The notes below the pieces were generated by a model that saw only the letters and a program-made list of their open reading frames with translations, had not been told where the DNA came from and searched no databases. A stretch of DNA of 64,000 nucleotides from Caenorhabditis remanei (lineage: Eukaryota > Nematoda > Chromadorea > Rhabditida > Rhabditidae), in contig NC_071329.1 in assembly GCF_010183535.1 (NCBI RefSeq), positions 16,258,879 to 16,322,878 of the forward strand, in the 5' to 3' direction. The position numbers were made by a program, and so were the translations under genes. Shown one piece after another: positions 22,638 to 31,248 of this stretch; position 1 is the stretch's first letter; every line of letters begins with the position of its first letter.

Positions 22638-23060
22638 AGTAGTAGGTTGGGATAATTTCACCCTCCCCTCCAGGAGGGGGAGGGTGAAGATGTGGGCGTC
22701 AGCTGTTGCGCAGAGGGTGGATGGTGGAAGGAAGGTGAGGGGAGGAAGAGGGTGGGTTCGATCTCGGCTGAACATTTTTTTGAAAAAAATTTCAAAAAAA
22801 AAAATTTCAAATTTTTTTCAAATTAATTTCAAATTTTTTTTCAAATTTTTTCCCCGCCAAATTTTTTCAAATTTTTTTCAACAATTCCATTTTTCAAATT
22901 TCCGATTCAAATTTTTTCCCCGCCAAATTTTTTCAAATTTTTTTCAACAATACCATTTTTCAAATTTCCGATTCAAATTTTTTCCCCGCCAATTTTTTCC
23001 AACAATTCAGTTTTTTTCTACTTTCCGGTTTGAAGTTTTTTTCCTGTACCTGGATAAAGA
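22638..23060 (+). repeat. Left terminal inverted repeat of the Maverick
   Basis: The outer about 160 bp is an imperfect inverted match to 54740-54898 (shared GTTGCGC(A/G)GAGGGTGGATGGTGG), followed by an AT-rich TTTTTTCAAATTT array mirroring the minisatellite at the right end. A G/C-rich hairpin (CCCTCCCCTCC...GGAGGGGGAGGG) lies at 22663-22690. Nothing coding is seen between 22356 and 23283. Confidence 0.75.
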
Positions 23061-23283
23061 AAGAAACACATTTTTTCACCAACAAAATAATTTTATTATA
23101 ACGAGAAAAAATAGTTTAATTGAGTGAATACACATAAAATAGGTTCAGCGTAGCTATGAAGACTGGATGGTTGGATAGTTGCGCGGAGGGTGAGGGTGAG
23201 GGTGGGAGGTTGGTGAGGGAGAGGTTGAGAGGAATTGTTTTTCTAAAAGAATAGGAAATATATCTAGTATAGCATCATATCTC

Positions 23284-23636
23284 TTACCATATATTGATTT
23301 GTACGAATTGAATCGGCATTACTCCCATTCCTTGGACGAAGACGACTCGATCGCGTGGGTAGACGACCAAGAATCCTTTTTCTTCGAGGTCGTCTTGAAT
23401 TGTTCGATCTCTCCCGAAAATCGACTCAGCCCTAAATAAAACACAAATTGACATTTTAAAAAAAACACAACTCACGTCATCTCCCATAGTTTCAAAACTC
23501 CTTTATATTTTCTATTGTTGGTGGTTGTGCGCACTTTCAATGGCCCCCACCTGGCCAGCACAGCGTTTATCTCCCTTATGGGGAGATTTCTCCAATTTGG
23601 AGTCTCAGCCAAAAGGTCGTAGAGCGATGTCCACAT
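23284..23636 (-). CDS. Stand-alone PAZ-domain protein 2 (102 aa)
   Basis: Exons 23476-23636 and 23284-23431 join in phase (donor GAC|GTGAGT, acceptor TTTAG); stop TAA at 23284-23286. Almost the whole protein reads as a PAZ domain: a basic NNRKYKG strand, then FGRDRTIQDDL (the place of the TVxxYF helix), LVVYPRD, and the end VFVQGMGVMPIQFVQI, which occupies the place of the ylPlExCxI motif of Argonautes. PAZ grips the 3' end of small RNAs. No PIWI, MID or N domain is encoded. A TATA-like ATTTATA complement lies at 23795-23801. It is a paralogue of the next gene. The fold call rests on motifs read by eye. Confidence 0.65.
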
Positions 23637-24139
23637 TTTCGATAAAAAAAGAAAGAAATAATTTGAAAAAAGTAAAGAGTATGTTCGTAAATAGACAAAG
23701 GAGTTGGAAAAAAATCGTCTCTTTTATTGAGTCGATCAACTAACGGAGAGTGGTTGAATATTGGAAACGATGTCTTATCTCGGTTTTGATCTCCATTTAT
23801 ACCCAAGGTCTCGGATGTGTTCTTGGGAGGCGGAGCCTACCGCACCACCTTTTTGTTTGTAAAGGACTCTTACATAACATCTTGTGTATCGTAAGTTTAC
23901 ACACCATTTGATCTCAATCCTTTACCGCTGTTTGATCCCAATCCTTTCCCACACTTTGATCCTAACTCTATCCCGCCTGTGACGAAGGTATCCTTTGATG
24001 GTGATGTTCGCTCTCACTGAAATCCTCAAGACCAATCAAACTTGGGTAATTAAACCTTTTATTTTACGATAAATTAAAGCAAAAAGAAGTTAATAATATA
24101 TAATGAGGAGGATGAGTAACAAAAAATGGGGAAAAAATC

Positions 24140-25200
24140 TTATTGTGCAGAGATTGATGACCAGACCGTTGTCTCCATTTCGCATGATTGGTGTGATGAT
24201 GATTGTGGAGTGGTGGGTGCGGAGAGGGTGAGCATCTATGGGAAGATGCTCACGCACTCCACCGGGTACATGGAACCCGGATTCCCCACCAAGAAGACCA
24301 TGCGGTCTTCTGGGTGGCGAAGCCAGGTTCTGTGTACCTGGAAAAAGTGCGCCGCCACAGTCGTGCGGCGACCCCTTGGCCCAAAATGCATGAACGCACT
24401 GAAAGACAACAATTAGCTGCGACTAAAAAATGTTAACTCACTTTTGAGCCCCCACCTGGAGGATGCCTCTGTGGGTGTTCACACCCCCTCCTCTGGCGGG
24501 CACCTCGATGGTGCGAGGTCCTAGATTTTGGAGAGCCTCGTTAATTTCTCTCAAATCCCCATCACGCCACAATGGTGTGATGAGTTCGAGTGCATTCATG
24601 AGCTGCATGTCTAGAAAAATAGAATTTACTAAGAAACTAAAAGAAACTAAGAGAAAATAAAAAAGGAATAAGTCGACCAACTAACGTAGAGTGCTCGAAT
24701 GTAGGTAATGATATCTCATTTTTGCCCTCCATTTTATGCCAAGGATCCTGTGGGCGGATCTAAGAGCGACACCTACAGTCCCGCCTTCTTTTTGTAAAAA
24801 AAACAGTACTTGGGAAGATTTTTTATTATCATTGCCTGGGTAGATTAAACGACAGCTGAGCAATAAAGCAATAAAGCAATAATCAAATTGCTTGGGCGGT
24901 AGCAGACTTCTTAGAGAGGGGTAACAGACTTTTTGAAACAATAAAAGTAATAAAAGTAATAAAGCAATAATTACTCGCGGGGAAACAGAATTCTAGGAAG
25001 AAAATTATTGGATTTGGCGACGTTTGATGCAGGCGAGTTCATGTTGGAAGAATTTGATACGGCGTTGAGTGTTGATTAGGAAGAGCTCCAGAAAAAGCGG
25101 CTGACATCGACGCCAACAAAAAGAAAGAATGAGGTTTTGGAGAATCCAATGCTTCACCAAGACTTTACAGTGTAATAGGGGCGGAGCCTGATTAAAAATT
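24140..25200 (-). pseudogene. Broken inverted copy of the 52.7-kb zinc-ribbon gene
   Basis: Minus-strand 25200-24985 matches the promoter, first codons and last codons of the gene at 52720-53290, but the middle is deleted (the start region joins directly to the AACACTCAACGCC part of exon 2). A separate 44-bp piece of the missing middle lies at 24140-24183. The PAZ1 gene lies between the pieces. This region is thus a degraded part of the extended inverted repeat of the Maverick. Confidence 0.7.
24236..24608 (-). CDS. Stand-alone PAZ-domain protein 1 (109 aa)
   Basis: Exons 24442-24608 and 24236-24398 (donor AAAA|GTGAGT, acceptor CTTTCAG) give MQLMNALELITPLW... ending VECVSIFP. The intron falls at the same place and phase as in the neighbour. 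PAZ-like features are the TTVAAHFF segment (tVxxYF), WLRHPEDRMVFLVGN, and MYPVECVSI, matching the conserved P-x-E-x-C end of Argonaute PAZ domains. An acceptor-like TTTTCTAG precedes the start and could receive a spliced leader. CATAAAAT lies upstream at 24731-24738 (minus). Candidate role: binding siRNA or piRNA ends to block host silencing (inference). Confidence 0.65.
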
Positions 25201-25271
25201 GGTATAGTTATTGAGAGGCTGAGAGAATATAGACTTTGAATGGTAAAAATAAATTTATTAAAGAGTAGAAA

Positions 25272-25617
25272 TCAAACAGTGATATAGACGATACGAGTAA
25301 TTTTTCCATCAAGATAGACGTTGACCTTCACATTTCCGGATGCTTCGACGGGACCACTGTGCTGTAAAAATACAAAATTAGTAATCAAAACAGAGATAAA
25401 AAAAATAAACTCACGAGAAGTTTCCATGTACCAGGAATTTGAGTCTCTTCTAATGGTTGAGCGTATGCTGGACTCTTCTCAGGCCAGAGACTTGAATCCT
25501 CCAAAAACTCGTCTCCCCAAAGTTGTTCCATGCGGATAGTAAGCTGGAAAAAAGAAAACATTATTCACAATATCAATAAGAAAGAGAACATACCTTGGAT
25601 ACGTCGTCCTGGTTCAT
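25272..25617 (-). CDS. Small unknown Maverick protein (80 aa)
   Basis: Three exons: 25594-25617, 25415-25543 and 25272-25361, all phase 0, with strong donors (AAG|GTATG, CTC|GTGAGT) and CAG acceptors. The protein starts MNQDDVSK and ends in a short beta-like segment (VKVNVYLDGKITRIVYITV). A poly(A) signal TTTAATAAATTT follows at about 25250. It is acidic in the middle, with no cysteine cluster or transmembrane segment. It sits directly downstream of the capsid gene on the same strand. I do not recognise the family. Its exons are too short for simple ORF finding, so it is easily missed. Confidence 0.7.
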
Positions 25618-25684
25618 GATACGAATGTAAGAATGACTATATGCTATATGTGTTGGGTGGTGGAGTGCTGAGACAGTGTAATAA

Positions 25685-27025
25685 TTAAATAACAGTTGGT
25701 ATAGTTACTTGACGGTCCCAACTCATGTTCATCACATTGTCAAACTCTCCGTAGATAATCGCGTACAATCCACCTTCTGGTGTCTTTTTCGAAAACTTGA
25801 GGCGAACAGCTACATTAGTTTGTTGAACAAGTTCAAACAGATTGTGGTCTTGGGCTATTGGTGATAACTCGAAACCGAATATTGTATAACCATGGTTCCG
25901 GAACATGTCTGTGCTGATTGAGTTTGAAGTGAAATTGGTGCGAGCGTGTCCTAGAGATTCCTGGAGTTGAATGTATGGTTCGATGAATTTACCGTTTTCA
26001 AAGTCCAAATTGAATGGCCTTGCTGGTACCGACTGTCCACAGAAATCAATATGAATGTCTGACAAATCAAAATGTTTGAAATCAAATGGTGACGTATTGT
26101 ACGAACCATTATAAGATTCTGCAGAGACGAGCCCAACAAAAATACGCCTAGGAAGTTTAGAGGTGAAGACAGTATTAGCTGGGGCATCCATCCGGTTGGC
26201 CTCAATGTAGAAACTACGTACTTGTCCAGAAATCAATGGGTATTGTATCATTTTGTGTTCCAATAGCGATGCCTCCATTTCATTCGAGAGTCCCTCAGCC
26301 AAATCAAATTCATTGACAATGGCGTGAACATCTACCACTTTGAATTTCAACTCATGAGCTCCAAGATTGTAACCTTCGATAAGGAACTCACTCTTGTTTG
26401 GGTAGAGAATAAGTTTCACATTACACCCATTCATTAGGACTTTTGATTGTTTCATCAAGTCTATCGAAATATTGCAAGCGACTTGTACTGTTCCATTATT
26501 GAAGACTGTATCACATCGTTTGAGAAATCCTGGACTGTCTGCTTGACCAATTTTTGGGTCATGATAAAATCCTGCGGCTGTGAGTGTAGAGTTTTTAGTA
26601 TCTTCTCCGTACATGAGTACAGATTCCATGTAAGCTTGGTACGCGTAGTTGGTCGAATTGTGAAATATCATTTGTCCATTGATGTGAAGCGCGTAGTTTT
26701 GAATAATGCTGTGGGCAATATTATTGATTGGATCATAAAGAAGTGGATTCTGGATTCCTGAAGTGAGTGGTTCCATTTGTACATGATTTCCATCCTTGTC
26801 TGTGATTTGGAAGGTGAATACGATATAAGTTTTTTTCGGGTTCAGATAGCTTCGGCTGTTATTGGTGAGATTGAGTTCCCAGGGACCATTTTCCGAAAGT
26901 TGGTTTTTGAGTGGGATATATGTGTATCTAGAGTTGATGATTCCACACTGAGTGGCTGGTAGAGTAGAGAAATCCAAGTCCTCTGTAATAAAGTCCTGAC
27001 TCTTTGGATCAATTCTACTCAACAT
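25685..27025 (-). CDS. Double-jelly-roll major capsid protein (Polinton hexon type)
   Basis: 446 aa, single exon. The pattern fits Polinton major capsid proteins: an N-terminal ELNLTNNSRSYLNPKKTYIV strand pair, then DPINNIAHSIIQNYALHINGQ (the position of the conserved lNg/lSlF segment), a central long beta-rich region and a second half ending in strands (IYGEFDNVMNMSWDRQVTI). By family knowledge it builds the capsid shell. A TATAAAAG box (minus, 27093-27100) lies about 70 bp upstream, inside the coding region of the gene before it. It is in the same direction as the core-like gene, 2 bp apart. No damage is seen. Confidence 0.8.
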   Translation of the reverse strand: MLSRIDPKSQDFITEDLDFSTLPATQCGIINSRYTYIPLKNQLSENGPWELNLTNNSRSYLNPKKTYIVFTFQITDKDGNHVQMEPLTSGIQNPLLYDPINNIAHSIIQNYALHINGQMIFHNSTNYAYQAYMESVLMYGEDTKNSTLTAAGFYHDPKIGQADSPGFLKRCDTVFNNGTVQVACNISIDLMKQSKVLMNGCNVKLILYPNKSEFLIEGYNLGAHELKFKVVDVHAIVNEFDLAEGLSNEMEASLLEHKMIQYPLISGQVRSFYIEANRMDAPANTVFTSKLPRRIFVGLVSAESYNGSYNTSPFDFKHFDLSDIHIDFCGQSVPARPFNLDFENGKFIEPYIQLQESLGHARTNFTSNSISTDMFRNHGYTIFGFELSPIAQDHNLFELVQQTNVAVRLKFSKKTPEGGLYAIIYGEFDNVMNMSWDRQVTIPTVI

Positions 27026-27027
27026 TG

Positions 27028-27438
27028 TTAGAGAAAATTGGTGCGTGTGGATTCTTTAACCAAATGAGGTTTCAAAACTGCTATGCTTGGTGCTTTTATA
27101 CTTTTCTCGAGTAAATGAAGTCGTCGTTTTTTGCCAGAACCAGCAAATTCTTTGAGTTTTCTCTTGGCCACGGTTTTTACACTTTCTTTGATTGGATTTC
27201 CATTTACCAACTCCGTGGCCAACTCTTTTCCTGCTTTAATGAGATGTTGTCCTATTCGAGAATTCAGAAATCTTGGAATGAGTGTGAGGGCAGCTGTTAG
27301 TATTCCACCTAGTCCCGCTCCTCTCATATTACCACCCCTCTGGAATCTGGTACCCAAGAATGGGCCACCTCCAGGTAGGTTGTGTCTGAGAAGTGCACGG
27401 TAGTTGATTTTCGAGAGATCAATAGGAACTGGAGCCAT
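27028..27438 (-). CDS. Basic core/minor virion-like protein (136 aa)
   Basis: A Gly-rich N-terminal half with GGGPFLGTRFQRGG and GAGLGGILTAAL, a hydrophobic/amphipathic stretch, then a Lys/Arg-rich tail (KRKLKEFAGSGKKRRL). Polintons and adenovirus-like viruses often encode such a basic, membrane-active or DNA-binding small virion protein next to the capsid gene. The exact orthology is not claimed. A TATA box on the minus strand (27481-27487) lies about 45 bp before the ATG. Confidence 0.6.
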   Translation of the reverse strand: MAPVPIDLSKINYRALLRHNLPGGGPFLGTRFQRGGNMRGAGLGGILTAALTLIPRFLNSRIGQHLIKAGKELATELVNGNPIKESVKTVAKRKLKEFAGSGKKRRLHLLEKSIKAPSIAVLKPHLVKESTRTNFL

Positions 27439-27487
27439 TATAAAAGGCGGTTAGGTGAGAATGTCTAGATTTGTTCCCCTATTTATA
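27439..27487. promoter_or_regulatory. Interleaved divergent promoters
   Basis: Plus-strand TATAAAAGG at 27439-27447 starts 1 bp beyond the ATG of the minus-strand core-like gene (27436-27438). Minus-strand TATAAAT (27481-27487) lies just before the plus-strand ATG at 27491. Each TATA is therefore across the gap from its own gene, and both sit about 45-50 bp before their start codons. This decides the protease start. Confidence 0.7.
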
Positions 27488-27490
27488 CAC

Positions 27491-27958
27491 ATGTACTCTG
27501 AGGAGATAACCGAGATACTCACAAACGACCCTCACACAAAAAGTCGATTTGCTGGTGTCTATCCTTCAGATAGACTAGTGTCTCTACCAAAAAGATGGAA
27601 AAAAGACTATTTTCTCGTAGTCAACACCGATACAAGTTTTCAGAGTGGCCGTCATTGGCAAGCCTTGATAGTGGATTCACAGAGGACTTGTTACTTTTTT
27701 TGCTCTCTAGGTGAGAAACCTAACCCTCACATTGTGAAATTCCTCAAGAAATTCCCAAAAATTGTGAGAAACAAGAATAAGCAACAAAACCCAGACGAGA
27801 TTACCTGTGGTGGATATGTTATATTTGTTTTGGCAATGATGGCTCGTGGGTACTCTTTTGAATTGATATGTAGCCTGTTTGACAGAGTCACTAAAGATGA
27901 CAAGTTCATCCGGGAGTATCTCCAAGACACATACCATTACACACTACCCTCATTTTGA
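27491..27958 (+). CDS. Adenain-type cysteine protease (PRO)
   Basis: 155 aa from ATG 27491, chosen because the TATA box at 27439-27447 would start transcription near 27470; an in-frame ATG exists at 27461. Features of the adenoviral/ULP1-fold maturation protease: FAGVYPSDRL, FLVVNTD, catalytic His in GRHWQAL (about residue 55), a Gln in NKQQNP and catalytic Cys in TCGGYV (about 106). The usual acidic residue in the (F/Y)DS(F/L)G strand appears as Cys (FFCSLG), so the acid of the triad is not obvious. Role by family: processing of virion proteins. Confidence 0.8.
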   Translation: MYSEEITEILTNDPHTKSRFAGVYPSDRLVSLPKRWKKDYFLVVNTDTSFQSGRHWQALIVDSQRTCYFFCSLGEKPNPHIVKFLKKFPKIVRNKNKQQNPDEITCGGYVIFVLAMMARGYSFELICSLFDRVTKDDKFIREYLQDTYHYTLPSF

Positions 27959-28010
27959 GCCCGTGTGTTCGTCGTGAACGGTCGTATTTTTTATTGCTCC
28001 CGATTTCCCA

Positions 28011-28739
28011 ATGCCTCTTGCTCTATACTGTCGGGAGTGTGCTCTCAACTTTGAGAGTTTACCTGAAAAAGAGAAACATAACGAGGATGTACACTATGGC
28101 TTTGCTCAACCTTACCCTGAAATTTCTGAGAAAGAGTTTGAACTTATGAGTTCATGGAATACCCACAAACTTGTTCATCATTGTCCCGTCTGTTTCCGCC
28201 ATTTTCGTGTCATCAACCATCTCATCGAACACCTCACCACGTCTCATCCTATTCGCTGTCTCAATAATCCATTGGCTCAAACATCGAAAGAAGTTGTGGA
28301 AAACTATTGGAAATTACTGGACCATGTGCTCCCTGGTGAGCGTGCTAATGTAAGTTAATTCCCTGTCGAAAAAAATATATAATTAACAATTTTTCAGAGC
28401 ATGCGTCTTTGGAAGGCTGATACTGTTTCAAAGAAATGTCCTTACTGTCCCACCTATAACCCCGCTCTTCGTCTGACTTATAATCATATCCGCTGCTATC
28501 ATCATCGTCGAGGAAACAATATCCCACTACCAGCCTATGAGAAATATCTCCGATGGAAAGACCACGTAGAAAATCTCTATCCTGGACAGCTGAAGAAGGT
28601 AAGTAACTCTATGAAATTTAACGCTTCTAATATTCTATTTTTACAGATGGACGAGGAATTCATCTACGGCCATGGTATCCTAGATCAACCACAAGAGGAG
28701 GACTTTGACGCTATTTTCCTTGAATCATTTCCATTTTGA
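28011..28739 (+). CDS. C2H2 zinc-finger protein of the Maverick (210 aa)
   Basis: Exons 28011-28349, 28398-28598 and 28647-28739, all phase 0, with GTAAGT donors and TTTTCAG/TTTTACAG acceptors. At least three Cys2-His2-like units are visible: YCRECALNFESLPEKEKHNEDVH, HCPVCFRHFRVINHLIEHLTTSH and KCPYCPTYNPALRLTYNHIRCYHH (each given only as its short span). The acidic C-terminus ends in FLESFPF. An AATAAA signal overlaps the end (28739-28745). It may bind DNA or act as a transcription regulator of the element (inference). Confidence 0.75.
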
Positions 28740-29007
28740 AATAAAGATTTTATTGACAACAAATTGTTCACATTTCATCAGCCAATTGTTTACAATTCAA
28801 AACCAATTGTTTACAATTCAAAACTAATTGTTCACAATTCAAAATGAATTGTTTACAATTCAAAACTAATTGTTCACAATTCAAAATGAATTGTTCACAA
28901 TTCATAAATTTGAGTAAATTTGAAAAAATGACAAAAAATACAATGTTTTATGGGCTAGGAGGGGCACATGTTTTCTGAGGTAAGGGGGCACATGTTATAT
29001 GGGATAC
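28740..29007. repeat. AATTGTTTACAATTCAAAA tandem repeat between convergent genes
   Basis: At 28786-28912 about six degenerate units of (A/C)AATTGTT(T/C)ACAATTCAAAA follow each other. The unit is itself nearly palindromic, so hairpins are likely. Related sequence recurs in the large PolB intron (36290-36370 and 36660-36730). No gene is seen here. Confidence 0.6.
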
Positions 29008-30363
29008 CTACTTTATCTTTTTAAAGTGAAGGACTGCTATAGTGGTACCCCAGCTAAAAGGTATGGGGTCACCGCCATCAGTGAGAAGTTCAATACGTAT
29101 ACTATCAATATTACTGTTTATGAGTGGAACATATCTTAGGTTAGGCACTGTGTAGTAGATTATAGAGCCATACTTGCCAGTACACGGGATAACAGAAAGT
29201 AGATTACTCTTCCTATTACCAACAATGATTGGATCTACAAGGTCAGAATATAGGTAGATTACACTAACATCTCCAAAGAAATCCACTTTATGTGGGGCAA
29301 CACTACTTTCTCTAACAATAGTATCCTCAAAACCCAAAAAATAGCCACAAGCCTTATCAAACTCTACGAATAATACTTCTGCAGGATTCAAAAAGTTAAT
29401 TTTCACTTTTCCATCTTGCACTGTAAAACCAAGGTATTGGTTAGTATCATAGTCGGGTTTGTCTACAGAAACTAGAGATCTTATACGTTCAAACTCTTCC
29501 ATCATGTTCCTATAAGTTGTGGCATCGTTAGGTCGATTCAAGACATTATTTGCAATTGCAGCATACTCGGCCATTGATTGTTTCATCTCAGGACTCAAAG
29601 CGATAACTGGTTTTGGTTCTTCAGGTTTCTTGAGTGGGGGCTTCTTGATCACATCTGGCTTCTTTTCGTCAACCTTCTTTTCTTCTTTCTGCTCAGTTTT
29701 CTTTTCTTCAACTTTCTTTTCTTGTTTCGGTTCAATCTTTTTCTGCTCAGTCTGCTTTTCTTCTTTCAACTCAACCTTCTTTTCGTCAATCTTCTTTTCG
29801 TCAATCTTCTTTGGTGCGGGGGTTGTCTTTTTTTCTTCTTCAATCTTCTTTGGCGGCGGCACGGGTGGTGTTGGCACTGATGTTGGTGTTGGCACTGGTG
29901 ATTGTTTAACAGCTTCAGTACTCTGTACTACTGGTGTGTTTTGAGCACTTTTCATTTTTTCCTTTTCATTTAATATTGCGAGAATACTTTCTTTTTCCTC
30001 TTTAGGCATTTCTCGTTTAGCCTTTTTCAAATTTTCTTCAATCACATTGTCTACAGCACTCCTCTTCATTCTTGTGTGTACTTGATTATTCAGTGCAGAG
30101 ATGACACCCTCTAAATTTGAATAGTCTGCTGCCGGAAACGTAACACGTATTGGCTGACGACCACCTTTGAAGTGTATCCAATAGTGTAGGGGTCTGCCGA
30201 CATTCACAAAACTGTGCGGGTAAACGAGGTCTGTGAGCGCAACTACCCACTCATCTCTTTGCAATTGTAAAACTTCTGGTAACCTGGTGACGTAACGGCT
30301 AGTGGTGTTATGAAATGGGGCATTCGGGACGTTGGAGGGGAGAGTGACATAAAAATCTGTCAT
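29008..30363 (-). CDS. Penton-like minor capsid protein with Lys/Glu linker
   Basis: 451 aa from ATG 30363, chosen over the longer upstream frame because a minus-strand TATA (30392-30400) sits about 30 bp before it. The N-terminal part (FYVTLPSNVP..., WVVALTDLVYPHSFVN) and C-terminal part (SVIYLYSDLVDPIIVGN, PFSWGTTIAVLHFKK) match the conserved Polinton minor capsid/penton-like protein. The middle is a long low-complexity insert: Pro-rich, then repeated KKIDEKK/EEKKTEQK units (about residues 150-300), probably a coiled or flexible spacer. The complementary strand of this insert makes false ORFs. Confidence 0.7.
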   Translation of the reverse strand: MTDFYVTLPSNVPNAPFHNTTSRYVTRLPEVLQLQRDEWVVALTDLVYPHSFVNVGRPLHYWIHFKGGRQPIRVTFPAADYSNLEGVISALNNQVHTRMKRSAVDNVIEENLKKAKREMPKEEKESILAILNEKEKMKSAQNTPVVQSTEAVKQSPVPTPTSVPTPPVPPPKKIEEEKKTTPAPKKIDEKKIDEKKVELKEEKQTEQKKIEPKQEKKVEEKKTEQKEEKKVDEKKPDVIKKPPLKKPEEPKPVIALSPEMKQSMAEYAAIANNVLNRPNDATTYRNMMEEFERIRSLVSVDKPDYDTNQYLGFTVQDGKVKINFLNPAEVLFVEFDKACGYFLGFEDTIVRESSVAPHKVDFFGDVSVIYLYSDLVDPIIVGNRKSNLLSVIPCTGKYGSIIYYTVPNLRYVPLINSNIDSIRIELLTDGGDPIPFSWGTTIAVLHFKKIK

Positions 30364-30391
30364 TTCTAATGACAAATGCACAATTACGAGA

Positions 30392-30420
30392 CCTTTTATA
30401 CCCGTGAAAAAGTATAAAAG
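30392..30420. promoter_or_regulatory. Divergent TATA pair
   Basis: Minus-strand TATAAAAGG (30392-30400) serves the penton-like gene (ATG 30363). Plus-strand TATAAAAG (30413-30420) serves the membrane-peptide/ATPase transcript (ATG 30449). The two boxes are 12 bp apart and each is about 30 bp from its ATG, so 5' UTRs must be nearly absent. Confidence 0.7.
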
Positions 30421-30448
30421 GGTTTGAAATCTCTTGGAAACACTCAAA

Positions 30449-30625
30449 ATGTGGATAAATAGCACAATTTGTCCAGATATTCTTAGTGACGACGCAATTA
30501 CTATCAACATTATTGCCACCATCACCATTCTCATTGCACTATGCCCATGTCTTCTGGTAGCCCACCACTACAAACAAAACACACCCCAGGATTCCGATTT
30601 AGATTCCCCTCTCAAACCACTATAA
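30449..30625 (+). CDS. Small single-pass membrane protein (58 aa)
   Basis: It starts MWINSTICPDIL, with a hydrophobic segment AITINIIATITILIALCPCLL, then a short polar tail. It begins about 30 bp after a TATA box, so it would be the first ORF on the ATPase transcript, and it overlaps the ATPase start by 85 bp in another frame. This is weak evidence on its own, but it is the ORF in the expected position. It may be a virion membrane peptide, or the ATPase may be reached by leaky scanning. Confidence 0.45.
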   Translation: MWINSTICPDILSDDAITINIIATITILIALCPCLLVAHHYKQNTPQDSDLDSPLKPL

Positions 30626-31215
30626 TCGGGGCTACACAGAGTGGCAAAACAACATTATTGAAGAAAATCATTGAAAACTGCTCGACTTCTTTCGATACAC
30701 CCATCACTAACATTTTTTGGTTTTGTGGTGTAAAGACCCCAGGTATCCCTACAAATGTACCAAATTTACGTGTATACGAGGGTCTACCTGACGTGGAGCT
30801 ATTGAAAGAACACAAGGACCAGACAAATGTAGTAGTTTGCGATGATTTGATGACTGAATTTGCTCGTTCAAAGGACTCACTCAACCTGTTGAATACCCTC
30901 TTCACTGTCTATGCACATCACTATAACTGTGCTGTTTTCAACTTGGTTCAATCGGCCTTTGCTCTACCCCCAGTCACTCGAAACAATAGTACCTATATCA
31001 TACTCATGAGAAGTCTTTCTGATGCTGCTCAAATTAAAAATCTACTTGTTCAACAATTTGGAGATCGATGGAGAGGCGCCTATCAGGCCTACGAAGATGT
31101 AATGTCAAAACCATACCAAGCAATGATGATAAACAACGACCCACACTCCCCACCATCCATGAGAATACTCTCAAATTTCATCGAGGAATACCCTGTTGCC
31201 TATGAGACAGTATAA
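30541..31215 (+). CDS. FtsK/HerA-type packaging ATPase
   Basis: 224 aa. Walker A GATQSGKTT at residues 30-38 and Walker B VVVCDDLM at about 98-104, followed by a conserved Gln/Asn sensor region (FNLVQSAF). The short length and the GxTxSGKT-type loop fit Polinton genome-packaging ATPases. By family knowledge it pumps element DNA into capsids. Its stop codon TAA (31213-31215) lies inside the TATAAAAG box of the next gene. Confidence 0.85.
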   Translation: MPMSSGSPPLQTKHTPGFRFRFPSQTTIIGATQSGKTTLLKKIIENCSTSFDTPITNIFWFCGVKTPGIPTNVPNLRVYEGLPDVELLKEHKDQTNVVVCDDLMTEFARSKDSLNLLNTLFTVYAHHYNCAVFNLVQSAFALPPVTRNNSTYIILMRSLSDAAQIKNLLVQQFGDRWRGAYQAYEDVMSKPYQAMMINNDPHSPPSMRILSNFIEEYPVAYETV

Positions 31216-31218
31216 AAG
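31211..31218 (+). promoter_or_regulatory. TATAAAAG box overlapping the ATPase stop codon
   Basis: TATAAAAG lies 31 bp before ATG 31249; the TAA of the ATPase reading frame is part of the box. Another TATAAAAG lies at 32900-32907, 32 bp before the integrase ATG 32939 and just after the stop of the preceding gene. Confidence 0.65.
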
Positions 31219-31248
31219 AAAACCATCACCACCCCACAATCATTCACA

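Noticed and set aside
24126..24436. Plus-strand ORFs of 77-96 aa
   Set aside because: They are antisense to the PAZ1 second exon, whose splice sites and paralogy are better evidence.
29519..29944. Plus-strand Ser/Phe-rich ORFs opposite the penton-like gene
   Set aside because: Complement of the Lys/Glu-rich linker; composition explains them.
30364..30534. Upstream extension of the penton-like frame
   Set aside because: It would place the start upstream of its own TATA box and inside the divergent gene.
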